Positions 50,621-62,540 of a DNA stretch of 64,000 nucleotides are shown in pieces (position 1 is the first letter of the stretch; the number at the start of each line of letters is the position of its first letter). Location of the stretch: NCBI GenBank assembly GCA_021464415.1, contig JAKCWG010000886.1:1-64000 (forward strand), read 5' to 3'. This stretch comes from Lonicera japonica. Taxonomy: Eukaryota; Streptophyta; Magnoliopsida; Dipsacales; Caprifoliaceae. Both the position numbers and the translations under genes were made by a program. Under the pieces are notes generated by a model that did no database searches, was not told the origin of the DNA, and saw only the letters and a program-made list of their open reading frames with translations.

Positions 50621-50703
50621 TGAATGCTCGTGCAAGCATGCAAGATCTTTTTTTGGAAAATCGGGTTCTTATGAGGGTCGCAAAATGAGACGTTGACACT
50701 TAT

Positions 50704-51420
50704 GTTCCCCAATGTGAACATTCCAAAAAATCCAATATGGGGCTCAGGTTTTCATAATTTATGTTTACAAATGACAAATCTTCAATCACTGTTTTCAAAT
50801 TCTCAATCCTTGGTTACAAATCTTCAATTTATGGTTACCAATCTTCAATCACCGATGACTTAGAGAAGATGGGTTTAGTATCTTTCATGCTTCGATAAGA
50901 TCTTGAATAGTATGCCGAAGAGCCATGCAATTATCTGTCGTGTGCCCCACATTCTAGTGATATTCGTATCTCTAATTGAGGTTCCAATTAATGGGGACTG
51001 GATTTGGTATCGGCCGTGATTTAATGGATAGATCATCCCTACATCATTCAGCTACTTATATACCTTGCTTAATGGCCTCGGCAACTGCGAGAAGTTCCTT
51101 TCTCTTAGTCTAACTCAGTTAGCCCCCTATTGTTACTATAACCCTGGTATCCCAAAGAAGAAATATTAGCTTATGTAGCAAAAAGATTGGCGGAATAGTC
51201 AATTTTGCTCTGAACATAAAGGTTATATGTAGACATCTAGTCCGCAGCTGGGGTTGAAGCCTTTTTGAATTTTGCACTTGACTCCTTTACTTTAGTTTCT
51301 TTAGCCAATTCTTCTTCTATCTCATTTCCCACATGCAACAAGGCTCTGAAGCGGTCAAAGAATTAGGAAGGCTTTGTGCCAAAATTAGCAATGCCTTTAA
51401 GGGTCTCTCACCTAAATGGA
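50704..51420 (-). pseudogene. Tat gag remnant, minus orientation
   Basis: Reverse-complemented, 50930-51060 matches the knuckle region 49310-49440 (GGGGCACACGA, CCAAATCCAGTCC, TTAATTGGAACCTCAAT), and 51290-51370 matches 48950-49060 (TTCTTTGACCGCTT, TTGCATGTGGGAAATGAGAT). It is a second, decayed relative of the deletion derivative on the opposite strand. Confidence 0.7.
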
Positions 51421-52307
51421 AAGCGCGTATTTTATTTCTCTTTAGGTCCTCTTAGACAATAGCACTCGGGCAGCAACACATCCATAATCAAAATATATTT
51501 CCAAAGCTATATAAGAATAATTATGAGTAAGGTCCACACTCAAAAATCTAAAAAGGAAACAAATAGGGTAAACAAAAATAATAGTACTAGCCACTTTTTC
51601 AAGGGGACCAGGTTTCCACTCTAGCTAGCGATAGTAGACTGAAGATTTATAAGATAGTCATCCGTTGGTCAGGCGGCTGACTATAATATAACTCAACATT
51701 CGCCTATTGCTAACCCATTAGCAAAACTTGTCCCACGTGCAAGGCATACATCACAAAGGACGAAAACAAACCACAAGAAAATACACATTTATAACAAATA
51801 TGAGAACCACCAATACAACATAAGCACAAGGATACAATTAAAACGACTAACATAATGCAATTCACTACTCTAAGTGATACATGCGACTCTTCACCGCTTG
51901 GTTCATTAGGAACCAGTCATCCTTAAGGACAATCTCTCCCTCTTATGTGTAAGTAACCCATAATGAAACAAGTCAATACTATAGAATTATAATCCACCAA
52001 AAGGGTGTGTACTTTGGAGGGGAAGACCACAATATTTTCGGTTTGGGTTGTCCCACTGACCATATCCACCACACCTAGGGTGGAATTAGTCCCAAAATTG
52101 ACATTCCTTGAAAAAGGAAAAACAATACCACATTCTCTTGAATGAGGCATATGAAAACATGAACATACCAATAACAAGAAGCAAGTGCCTAATGTGCAAT
52201 GATCAGATTCCAACTGTAGAACACAAGACCGAAAGGAAAAACAACCGTAACACTTGCTTTTAGACACACATCTACCCATGAACCCCGCGAAAGAAAATGA
52301 ACCTAAT
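51421..52307 (-). other. Leader or gag start of a minus-strand gypsy fragment; no clear gene
   Basis: Lies downstream (minus strand) of the primer-binding site at 52308. A 118-codon minus ORF (51923-52279) contains several Cys residues but matches nothing I know. The rest is non-coding. Confidence 0.35.
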
Positions 52308-52318
52308 CTCTGATACCA
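52308..52318 (-). other. Primer-binding site, initiator-tRNA-Met type
   Basis: TGGTATCAGAG on the minus strand, three bases after an LTR end GGGGCATCACA. This is the standard tRNA-iMet site of many plant LTR elements. Confidence 0.75.
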
Positions 52319-52321
52319 ACT

Positions 52322-52850
52322 TGTGATGCCCCGAATCTCGTTAAGAGGATTTGACCTCTGGGACCCGATTAATTACGGTGCCGTACACCGACGGCGGGCG
52401 AAATGTATGAAAAATACAACTTTTTCTTATGGAAGTTTCCTCAAATTGTGGCTAGATTAACACCAGAAATCCATCAAAGACAGCAGTCTGCCACCACATT
52501 ACCGAACGATCAAATTTTAACGAATGGCTTGCTTCGCACGCTATTTTAACTAACGAGGAGCATGAATTGGCTTTCGGTCAAAACACAAAAGTTGTAGAAT
52601 GGATCAAAAAATAACTAATGGGAAAAAGGAATCAATCAAATAAGAAACGGAGAACTTACAATTTTTAAAAATTAGTTAAAATTTAAAAATCACGTAAAGT
52701 GAAAGCACGCGATTGACATCTCGACGTCAATTCGGACCACCCGAATTATAAAACGATTATTCTCGAAAACTTAATATACCTAATATGACATGCAAGAAGT
52801 ATTAAATCAACTAAGAAGGGTCTAGAACCAAAAGTTCATCCCTTAATGGA
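52322..52850 (-). mobile_element. 5' LTR fragment of a gypsy element related to the Tekay type
   Basis: Begins TGTGATGCCCCGAATC. The interval 52545-52600 (AACGAGGAGCATGAATT, GGTCAAAACACAAAAGTTGT) resembles 33952-33997 in the Tekay-type LTR. The right boundary is unclear. Confidence 0.6.
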
Positions 52851-53009
52851 GATTAAGCGTTAACCGGGCTTACAAGGGGGTCAACGTGGAAAATGGGATA
52901 TGGGGTATTGCAATCAAAGACATTAAGCTCAGCTGTCATATTTCTAAAATTTATTTTCATTAGTCCGTTCCTATAGGTGATTAACGCATTTGCTGTAGCG
53001 AGGAACGGT

Positions 53010-53097
53010 TGTAGACACCCCGATCCGTCGCCATGGATCATGGTCTCTTCCAGTTGCCTCAATTCCTTGCAAGCAAGGAATTTAAGTCGAGAGGGTC
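53010..53097 (+). mobile_element. Fragment of another Tat-type LTR start
   Basis: GTAGACACCCCGATCCG occurs at 53010 and again at 53099, the start of the long element. The first copy is cut off after 88 bp, so the long element seems to have inserted into, or recombined with, a relative. Confidence 0.6.
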
Positions 53098-53238
53098 TGT
53101 AGACACCCCGATCCGTGACCCCCGCAAGAACCCTAACGACCTTCGAGAACTACTATTTTTTGGGCCTAGGACCCACCCGAGCACCCGAAACTACCCCAAG
53201 AGGGTTTATTGGCCAACAAACCTATTTTTAAGAGAGAT

Positions 53239-53447
53239 TGTCGCACGACATATCACATTGTCGCGCGACAATCACTGATATGTCGCGCGACAATCCCACA
53301 TTGTTGTGCGAAAAATTCCTCCTGACACCAGACCATCCACTCTCTGACACATCAGTCTGTCAGAAACATCACTTCAGCCGTTTGTCGCGCGACATTGGAC
53401 ACATTGTCGTGCGACATATGCACTTTTTGGGGAAGTGTCGCGCGACA
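53239..53447. promoter_or_regulatory. Cluster of TGTCGCGCGACA palindromes in U3
   Basis: Perfect 12-bp palindromes at 53259, 53281, 53383 and 53436, with single-change versions at 53239 (TGTCGCACGACA) and 53405 (TGTCGTGCGACA); a more degraded copy lies near 53311. They end 15 bp before the TATA box. Such arrays suggest binding of a dimeric protein, which is inference. Confidence 0.75.
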
Positions 53448-53462
53448 TACTCTCCCGAGAAG

Positions 53463-53470
53463 TATAAATA
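53463..53470 (+). promoter_or_regulatory. TATA box of the Tat LTR
   Basis: AAGTATAAATAGGCC context, just downstream of the palindrome cluster; the start of R is expected about 30 bp further on. Confidence 0.75.
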
Positions 53471-54667
53471 GGCCAACACCCCCAAAGGTTCAGAAGAGGA
53501 GGGGAGCATCTTGGGATTGAGGAATTCTAAAGTTAGAATCTGATCTTCTAGTCTTTCGTCAAGTATTTTCTATTATCATCTTATTTCTAAAGAATTATCG
53601 AATCTATTCTCGACACTCGACGTGTCCCGTCTCTGGAATCGAATTCTCGGAAATATCTGAAGAAGGAAAAGATTATCACCGCCGGAAATCTTTCCACCGT
53701 ATTATATTTTCTTTCTTATTATTATTCTCGTCGGGAAAGTAAAGAAAGTCTCTTTTAGTATTCAACATTAAAATATATGTGTACTTGTTTCATTTCTATC
53801 GTTTTGTCCACGTTTTATTTGAATAAACTTATTGCCAAGTTACCGATAGTCTACCGTTTTCAAAACAAAAGACCATGATAAAACCATTTGCAAAAAACCA
53901 GAAAAGTAAGTATATTACCGTCCGGATAAAACCCTGTTTTCAAAACTCGGACCGGTAAAACTTACTTAGGAATTAAAAACCCGATATATCCTATCTATTT
54001 CATAGATTGTGATACGTCTGGTAGAACTCCCCTCAAGAGTTCTAATTCCATATTTAATTAGTTCCGATAAGAATCCAAACTTTTTCCAAAACAAATCAAA
54101 ACCCGAGAAATTGTTGTTATCTGAGAAGTAACATGGTAAAACTCCTTCTAAAGTAAGAACAAACTCTCGACACTTGTATTTGCATCTCTCACAACTAAAC
54201 ATTGGATCCCAGAACAAAAAGGTTTTCATCCCCTTTCCCATTCTTTCCCAAAATTAGGGTTTTCACTTAGAGGATAGTAGACGGTCAGTAAAAGCATCCA
54301 AGTTCTTCAACATAGAATAAACATATAAAAGACCACTAGAGACCGAAAGGGAGGAATGGGTGCTTAACACCTTCCCAAACCGTAATATAGTTTCCGAACC
54401 CTATAGAATCCTGGTTTCGTAGACAAACGTGTAAAGAAAGGCTTAACTATAGCCTTTCCTCTTACAGAACCATTTTGTCCGTTTCCTCGTAAAACGTACT
54501 GGCGACTCTGACTGAACCCCTTTGCATCTAGAAATAGAACATAGGGACACCTGATATGAATCAACAAAGACACTCCAGCAAAAGGAACGACGGAATCCGT
54601 TCCGACGTTTCAGACGCCCAACCGAACGGGGACGAGTCCCGGGGGTCGCATTTGCGGATTCTCACAG

Positions 54668-54684
54668 TGGCAACTCTGCTGGGG
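54668..54684 (+). other. Primer-binding site of the long Tat element
   Basis: TGGCAACTCTGCTGGGG, one base after the LTR end; one difference from the site at 47041. Confidence 0.75.
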
Positions 54685-55503
54685 AGGTATATTAGAAAAC
54701 TAGACTCTTATATGTGGACTTTTGTTTATCTATTGAATACTGGCTTTTACTGCTTTCCCTACTTATGTTAATTGATTGAGAAAAAATATTTTTTTTAAGA
54801 ATGGGAGTTTTTCAAAAATACGTAATCAAGATAATGATATTTGTAAAAACAAAACTTTCGAACTTTACACGCACTTTCACAAATCATGCATTGGTCCTAC
54901 GAGTGTGAATTTACCCCAAACCCTCGGAAGTATTATAAGTGAGTAGGGAGTTGGCTTGCTTGGGCCAACATAAACCGAAAGCATTTACTTCCACTCTCCT
55001 TGGCCAAGTACGCCCCCAAGGTATATCGAGTGACGAGAACACTCACGTACCCGGGAAGTATATCAAAAGGCTCTTGCACGTACCCGCCCCTGGGGTATAT
55101 CGCAAGGTCTTGCCAAAAAGGAGGGAGCCTGAAGCCTTAACCGTTCATACACATGCGTTGCATGTAAGATTGAGTCAGCTAAAACACTTGTCAAACAGCC
55201 GTAGGGGATGTACCACCTTACGGCTTACTTTCCAACACCTTTTTCAAAATCCGAGGCTCTTCTCGGCAATTTTTAGTGGTTCTTTTGGCAAAAATCGAGT
55301 CGTATCACAGTCTTCCTTCATCTTCACCACATGGTTTCATCTACAGTCATGAAGCGGCGACAAACTGGAAGGTTGGGCCGGTAGAGATCATACCGGAAGA
55401 CTAGTAAGGCCAAGCACACCTGAAATGGCCCGATGAACGTGAGAACCGAGAGACAGATCAGAGCCTAGCCGAGGCATCTGCACCTCAGCCGACTTTAGTC
55501 GAG
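54685..55503 (+). other. Leader of the long Tat element
   Basis: No convincing protein; the 137-codon ORF at 54939-55352 is probably fortuitous. Around 55005-55100 three short copies of a CGTACCCGGGAAGTATATC-like word occur (55009, 55043, 55077), a small repeat of unknown role. Confidence 0.5.
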
Positions 55504-58500
55504 ATGCATCGTTTATTAATAACTTTTAGCACAAATCTAGCAAGCCTCACAAAAGAGCAACAGAATACCCGAGTTTGAGTAGAAGAGTTGTCAGCCGTAC
55601 GGACCGCACCACCGGGGTTTGAACGACTACCACCGAATCGAGATCAAGGGCAGTCATCGCAAGTGCTCTCCCTGGTTCCAAGAACCAATCCCCCCCCAAA
55701 GGGGCCCCGTCATGGCCGGTCCCATTCAAACCGATCCCAACAATCAGAACCAATGGGCCCCGGATTCAAGCCCCACTTACCAACAACAAGAGCCACCCAT
55801 CATCTGGCCACAACCTCAGCAAGGCCTCGATCCCCAATACCAACCATGGCCACAAGTCCCCGCAAGACCTATTCCACCACCGGCCCCAGTAGCCCCTCCC
55901 AATGAGTACCCAGACATCAACCAACTCTGAGCAGTGTACGCAGAATCGGTTATAGCTCGGGAACAGCCCGACGAGGTGTCAAGAGAGAGCGAAGAGATGA
56001 AGAAACTGAAAGAGCAGATGAAGGTTCTGCAAAGAGGGATTTCCCTGATGAAAGGGGCAGACGAGATCACAGACATGAACGCCTTCTCCCTCTACCTAGA
56101 AGCCAGACTACCTCAGGGATTCAAGCTCCCTTCTATCACTAAATTCACAGGTACCACACCCCCCAAAACCCATCTCCAATCCTACATCAGATCCATGCAA
56201 GTGTCCGGCTGTGGAGAGCTGGAGCTGGCTCAGGCCTTTCACATGACTCTCACAGGGGCCGCCCTGAGATGGTTTTTTGATCTGGAGAGACACCACACAA
56301 AAACTTGGGGAGATATCGTCAAGGAGTTCATGACCAAATACGGGTCCAACGAGAATTTGGAAATTACCCGTAAACACCTGGAAATGGCCAAGCAAGGCAA
56401 GAAAGAGAGCTTCAGCGACTTTGTCACCCGTTGGAGAGAAATGGCCTCCCAAATGTCCAAGCGGCCCGATGAAGAAGAGCAGTTGGAGATCATACAGAAG
56501 AATTTTACTCCAGCTGTATTGAACTGCATGGGAAAGCATGTATTCCCACACTTCAGAGCCCTGTTGAGTATGGGGTCACAAGTAGAGGAAGAATTGGCCA
56601 AGAAGGCAGAAACGGATACCAAGAAAGCCTCTTACACTGGGAGAAAGACGGCCACTCCAGCCGTAAACCAACTAAGCTCATACCCGTATCAACAAAACCC
56701 ATTTCAACAGTCACAACAAGTCCCTCCAATGAATTGGCCTGCACAAGGAGACTCTTCGAGCACCGAGGCCAAGAAAAGGATAAATTTCTGTACCCTTCCC
56801 ACTACCCTGGTCAAAAGCTTGGAACTACTCCGAAAGGCGGGACTGGTCACTCCACTCAACCCGCGCCCCCCACCAAACCCTATTCCCAGCACCTAGAGAA
56901 TGAATGAGAACCGTGCATACCATCAAGCAGCATGCCATGACACGGAACGCTGCTTGGCTCTTCGCCATCGTATCCAAGACCTTATTAAAGCCGGAACCAT
57001 CCCCGCACCCAGTGGGCCCAATGTTACCAACAATCCCCTTCCCAACCATGCTCCACCTGCGGGAATTAACGCCTTGACCACTGATGAAGAAAGCTTTGAC
57101 CCCGTGGGACTCATTCGGGATGACCCAGCCTAAAAGGCGCCCGTTATGCTACCAGCAAAGGCCCAAGTTGCCCCAGGCCTCAATCCGATAATCGACCAAT
57201 GGATGGCTAAGATGAACTTCCTACCTGGGCAGGGTTTAGGAAAGGCAAATCAAGCGATCTCACAGCCACTTACAATCAAAACCAATCCCGGAAAATATGG
57301 GATAGGATGGACCCAGGAGAAGGAGAAACAGCCATGGAAACCACGAGGCCCCCCTAAGGAGACGATCTGTATGACAGAAACTTCCCCCGAAACTTTTAGT
57401 TGGTCAGCAGAACTAGAATCATCGGAAGTCCCAGAAGGATCAGACCCGGCGTCCCTTTGGATACAGCAAATTACCCGTTCAGGAAGGGTATACTAGCCAC
57501 CACCGATGGATGCCGAAAAATCACCACCTCCTAAGGAAATAGGAGAAGACCGGGTACTGGAACAGTTGAAGAAAACTCAGGCACACATCACCATTTGGGG
57601 CCTCTTGGTTGCCTCCAAACCTCACAGGACCGCCTTCATCAAACTCCTAGACGAGGCCGTCATATCACCCGATTCCACGCCAGAACAACTGCCAAACATG
57701 ATTGGGTCACTCACAATCCAAAGAAGTCTGTCATTCTCAGATGAAGACTTATCTCCATTAGGAAGGAAACACAGCCTGGCCCTCCATATCACTGTCCGAA
57801 CCCGAGGGAAAATCTTGCCGCAAGTCCTCATCGACAACGGGTCAACCATAAACGTCTGCCCCCTGAAGACCGCCAGATGCTGGGGTATTTTGGATTCAGA
57901 GCTTTCTCCATCCGCCGTAACCGTCAGGGCCTACGACAACACCAGGAGAGCAGTTTTGGGTTCTCTGAGGCTCGATCTCATGGTCGGTCCCGGAAACTTT
58001 TCAGCCGACTTTCAAATCATAGACATTCCCTCCAGTTTTAACCTACTGTTGGGAAGGGCATGGCTACACGACATAGGAGCACTCCCCTCCTCCTTACACT
58101 AAAAGATCAAGATACCGTTCGAAGGGAACATAATCACCATCCAAGGAGATCCTGAAAGGACCCTGGCAGATCTGGAGTTACCTGTATTGGGCATCGGGAG
58201 TCAGAGTATACAGCTGGGAGGCTTTTCCTACGAGCCTCAAGTACAAACTCTCAGCACCCAGATAATCGAGTATCTTCCCCCAGACAATATCCCTGGTCTC
58301 ATTACCAAGATCACAAACATGCTGAGAATGATGAAATACTTACCTGGAGCCAGTCTGGGAATGGGACAGCCAGGATTACTTCAAGCCTTGGAACCAGTAA
58401 CGAGGTACGAAAGGGAAGGTTTGGGGTACCAACACACTAAAGAAGACAATCAAGAAAAAAGGGGTCGAAGGCATCAATATCCGAGTTTCAGCTCTCTGAA

Positions 58501-61500
58501 TGGTTTTTTTGTCAAAGAAGGAGAGGACTTCCCCTTTTGCGGCTTTCAGGAGCCTTGGAGAAACAGCGACGGAGAGAACCTTTCGGGATGGGAAATCTTC
58601 TATGAAGAGGACCTATATATCAAGAAAAACATCATACACAGTTTCTCTACCAAATTGACAATCGGGCCGAAGGAAGAAAATGAAGACAAGAAAGATGAGG
58701 AGGAAGAAATGATCGAAGATCTCTTCGACATCATGGCTCTGGGGGATAACGAGCCAAGAGACGACCCTGTACACTGGATATACGCTGATCCATACTACCA
58801 AGGAGAAAGGGGAAAGAGTGAAATTGTAAGGGTGAGAGGTAAGAGTGAGGGTAAGGCTAGGGAAGAGTCACTCCTAGATTTACTTTTTAAACTTGTACCT
58901 GTAAACATTATTATCAATGAAGAAAACCCTATTTTGCGTTATCCTGTTATTTTTAATTCTGTAATTGCTTATATGGAGTTGGAAAGATTGAACGAACACC
59001 CTGAACGGGAGGAGCAGCGTATACAGAGCGAGGAAGGAGACACTCTTGTAATTAACCTCGGGACAGAAGAGGAAAGAAAAGAGGTCCGCATTGGGGCAAG
59101 CCTAAGTGAGACAGAAAGAGAGGAATTCACACAAACTCTGAAAGAGTACGTGGATGTCTTCGCCTGGTCTTATGCGGATATGCCAGGTTTGAGCAGTCAG
59201 ATAGTCATGCACGAGATACACACCAACCCGGAATTTAGGCCCGTCAAGCAGAAGTTGAGAAAACTTACGCCAGAATGGTCCTTGAAAGTGAAAGAAGAAG
59301 TGATGAAACAATTAAGTGCGGGTTTCTTACGGGTAATCGAGTAACCTTCGTGGTTAGCCAACATTGTGCCCGTTCCAAAGGCAAATGGGAAAGTCCGCAT
59401 GTGTGTGGATTACCGAGATCTTAACAAAGCTTGCCCAAAAGATGATTTCCCATTACCCAACATCGACTTGATAGTGGATAATACCGCCAACCATGCTCTG
59501 AAATCCTTTATAGATGGTTTTGCCGGGTATAATCAGATCAAGATGCACCCGGATCATCAGGAGAAAACTGCATTCATCACACCGTGGGGAACATACTGCT
59601 ACACCGTTATGCCATTCGGGCTGAAGAATGCCGGAGCAACATATCAAAGGGCAGCAACAGCTATCTTCCACGACATGATTCACAAAGAAGTAGAGGTGTA
59701 TGTGGACGACATGATAATCAAGTCAAAGGAGAGGGAAGGCCATGTATCAACCTTACGAGCTTTCTTTGATCGCCTCCGCCAGTACCAGATGAGACTCAAT
59801 CTCAAGAAATGTGTGTTCGGGGTAACCAAGGGAAAACTCCTGGGCTATGTCGTCAGTAAAAAGGGAATCGAGGTAGACCCTGCCAAAGTTCGAGCTATCC
59901 AAGACATTCCCGAGCCTCGTACCGAGAAAGAAGTTCGGGGCTTTCTGGGTAATTTGCAGTACATCAGCAGGTTCATCTCTCAGCTTACACAAACTTGCGA
60001 ACCCATCTTCAAACTCCTGAGGAAGTCTTCACCAGGAGAATGGGACGATCAGTGCCAGGAAGCTTTCGATAAGATAAAGGACTACCTCTACAGCCCCCCA
60101 GTATTAGCCCCACCACAAACCGGACTACCACTAATTTTGTACCTAACCGTCACTGATTCAGTCGCGGGAACCATGCTAGCCCAACACCTGACCGATACCC
60201 GAAAAGAGCAGGCTATCTATTACATCAGCAAGAAGCTGTCCCCGTTTAAGATAAACTACACACCATTGGAGAAATCATGCACCGCTCTCGTCTGGGTAAC
60301 ACAGAAACTACGGCACTAAATGCTAGTTTTCTCAGTCATCCTGGCATCACGAATTGATCCGTTGAAATACCTCTTCGAGAAACCAGCTCTCTCGAACTGA
60401 ATGGCAAAATGGTTATTTCTACTCTCCGAATTCGACATCACCTACATGACCCAGAAGGCAGTCAAAGGCAAGATCATAGCTGATTACCTGGCCCACAACC
60501 CGATATTAGGAGACATGCTAGAAGAAGCCGAGTTCCCGGACGAAACCATCATGAATGTCGAGATCGATGAAGACTGGAAGTTGTACTTTGACGGGGCCGC
60601 CAATCGAAACGAAAACGGGATAGACATCCTGTTAGTCTCTCCGGACCAAACTCACTCTCCGGTATCATATCGTCTGGACTTTTTCTGCACCAACAACATG
60701 GCCGAATATGAAGCCTGCATACTCGGGTTAGAGATCGCGCTTCAAAGGGGTATAAAGAGAATACAGGTATACGGAGATTCAGCACTAGTGGTCCACCAAG
60801 TTCTGAAGGAATGGAAGATCAGAGATGAGAAATTAGTCCCTTACCTCGCCCAACTGGAGGATGTCGCGGGAAAGTTCGAGCATGCGGAGTTTTACTATGT
60901 CCCCAGGTCTTAGAACAGCTTTGCTGACGCACTGGCAACCCTGGCATCTATGATCGATATCCCGGAGGGGATGGAAGAAATAACTCTCACTGTACAAAAG
61001 AAATCAGGACCAGCACACTGCATGGCCCTTGAGGTAGAGAATGAAAAGGACGGTGACTCAACCGCTTGGTTTTATGACATCTGGAACCTGCTGAAGAACC
61101 ATCAGTATCCCGAGCAAACAGACAAGAAAACGCGTGTCACACTCAGAAGATTAGCATCAGGGTTCATACTTTGTGCCGGAAGATTGTATAAGAGGAACTA
61201 CGACTGGACTCATCTTCAATGTCTCACCAAAGAAGAATCAGTCAAAATGATGGATCAGATACATGGGGGCAATTGCGGACCTCATATGAGCGGACATATA
61301 CTTGCCCGCAAAATCATCAGACAAGGTTATTTCTGGTCTACCTTGCAAAACGACTGCGTTAACCACGTACGCCATTGTCACAAGTGCCAAATTTATGCTA
61401 AATCCCAGAAGCTTCCTCCAAAAGAGTTGTACAACATGACTGCTCCCTGGCTTTTCGCAACTTGGGGAATCGACGTCATTGGAAAGATCTCGCCCAAAGC

Positions 61501-62311
61501 CAGCAACGGCCATGCATTCATACTAGTGGCCATCGACTACTTCACCAAATGGGTGGAAGTCGAGTCTTTCCAGGCCCTTGACGCCAAGAAAGTTGCCCGA
61601 TTCATCAAAAGGAATATTGTCTGCCGGTACGGGGTCCCATACGAGATCATCTCGGATAATGGCACTCACTTCGAAGGAGAGGCCAATACAGTTATGGAGG
61701 AATACGGTATCACCCGGCACAAATATTCGCCGTATAGACCACAAACCAATGGGGCGGTTGAAGCCGCCAACAAGAATCTGAAGAATATCCTAAGCAAGAT
61801 GACCGACACCTGCCGGGACTGGCCAGAGAAATTACCTTACGCATTGTGGGGATACCGCACCACCGAGAGGGTCTCCACCGGGGCAACCCCGTTTTCTCTT
61901 ACATACGGGATGGAAGCAGTACTCCCTGTTGAATTAAAGGTCCCCTCTCTCAGAGTAATGCTAGAAAATCAAGTCAATGAGCTGGAGTGGGTCCAGGCAC
62001 GTTATAACAAGCTAGCCCTACTGGATGAAAAGAGGTTGAAAGCCGCATACCACCACCAAGGTTATCAGAAGAGAATCGCTCGAGCATTTAACCAGAAAGT
62101 GAAGACTCAGGGTATCAGTAAGAATGACGTCATATTAAAAGAAATTCGAGAGCCAGCCAGAGATCCAAGGGGTAAGTTCGGGCAAAAATGGACAGGGCCG
62201 TACATCGTCAAAGAAATCGATACAGGGGGTGCCGTTATACTCACTGACTTAGACGGGCAGTTGCTGCATTCACCAGTCAACATGGATCGACTGAAGAAGT
62301 ATTACCAGTAG
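55504..62311 (+). pseudogene. gag-pol of the long Tat element: gag, protease, RT, two RNase H domains, integrase
   Basis: Gag starts at ATG 55504, has a stop at 55576, and shifts frame at the C-run near 55690. From there to 62311 one frame continues, interrupted only by stops at 55928, 56894, 57131, 57494, 58100, 59342, 60317, 60398 and 60911. Domains: capsid (55934-56896, GAALRWFFDLE, FSDFVTRWREMASQM); altered zinc knuckle (56915); G-patch-like segments (57206, LPGQGLGK; 58320, LPGASLG); protease DNGS (57833); RT with YVDD (59699-59710) and MPFGLKNAGATYQ; RNase H; second RNase H with FDGA (60587) and AEYEACILGLEIAL; integrase HHCC (61260-61390) and D-D-35-E (61472, 61655, 61760). The terminal TAG at 62309 is taken as the true end. 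It cannot yield a full polyprotein. Confidence 0.9.
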
Positions 62312-62540
62312 ATGTAACATGTATAGATAAGAACTACGTAAACCTGAGCCCCAACTCAAATTAAATTACGTTGTTTTGAAAAAATCAAAAAGGGGGAACG
62401 TAGGCAACCTGAGAAGTGACTTCAGGCCCGGTTTAAACTTTATAAAGAAATTTATTTTCCATAAATAGTCCTTCATATATTATTAAAACAGTGGTTCAGA
62501 ACACCGAAAGTTACAAAGGAGATACAACATACAGAAGAGA
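62312..62540. other. Spacer between gag-pol and the antisense ORF
   Basis: Contains the purine run AAAAAGGGGGAACG (62388-62400) and the block shared with 49500-49592. The two coding regions converge here; no terminator is recognised. Confidence 0.5.

Larger units (their letters stand above)
43522..50698 (-). mobile_element. Old Tat-type LTR, minus orientation, interrupted twice
   Basis: The LTR pieces are 43522-43583, 44737-45546 and 49856-50698. They are separated by the solo LTR at 43584-44731 (plus TSD) and by the deletion derivative at 45547-49850 (plus TSD). The landmark blocks GAGTCGCCAGTTT (44797) and TAGGCACTCAATTCGCCC (about 44938) read on the minus strand. The far end, near 50660-50698, is a degenerate reverse complement of the family start. 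A TATA box lies at 50025-50032. The pieces total about 1.7 kb. Confidence 0.6.
53098..54666 (+). repeat. 5' LTR of the long Tat element, 1,569 bp
   Basis: TGTAGACACCCCGATCC to GGATTCTCACA. U3 has six TGTCGYGCGACA-type palindromes upstream of TATAAATA at 53463. The conserved block GACCGAAAGGGAGGAATGGG lies at 54341. A second partial start lies 88 bp upstream. Confidence 0.88.

Noticed and set aside
53239..53447. CRISPR-like repeat array
   Set aside because: The repeated unit is a 12-bp palindrome with irregular spacing, in a plant LTR.
54939..55352. Extra ORF upstream of gag, as in Ogre elements
   Set aside because: The ORF is short, compositionally odd and contains the small CGTACCC...GTATATC repeats; I see no domain.
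55504..62311. Programmed stop-codon readthrough or reassigned stops in gag-pol
   Set aside because: Nine stops of all three kinds scattered through catalytic domains are better explained by mutation; no single conserved gag/pol readthrough site is evident.
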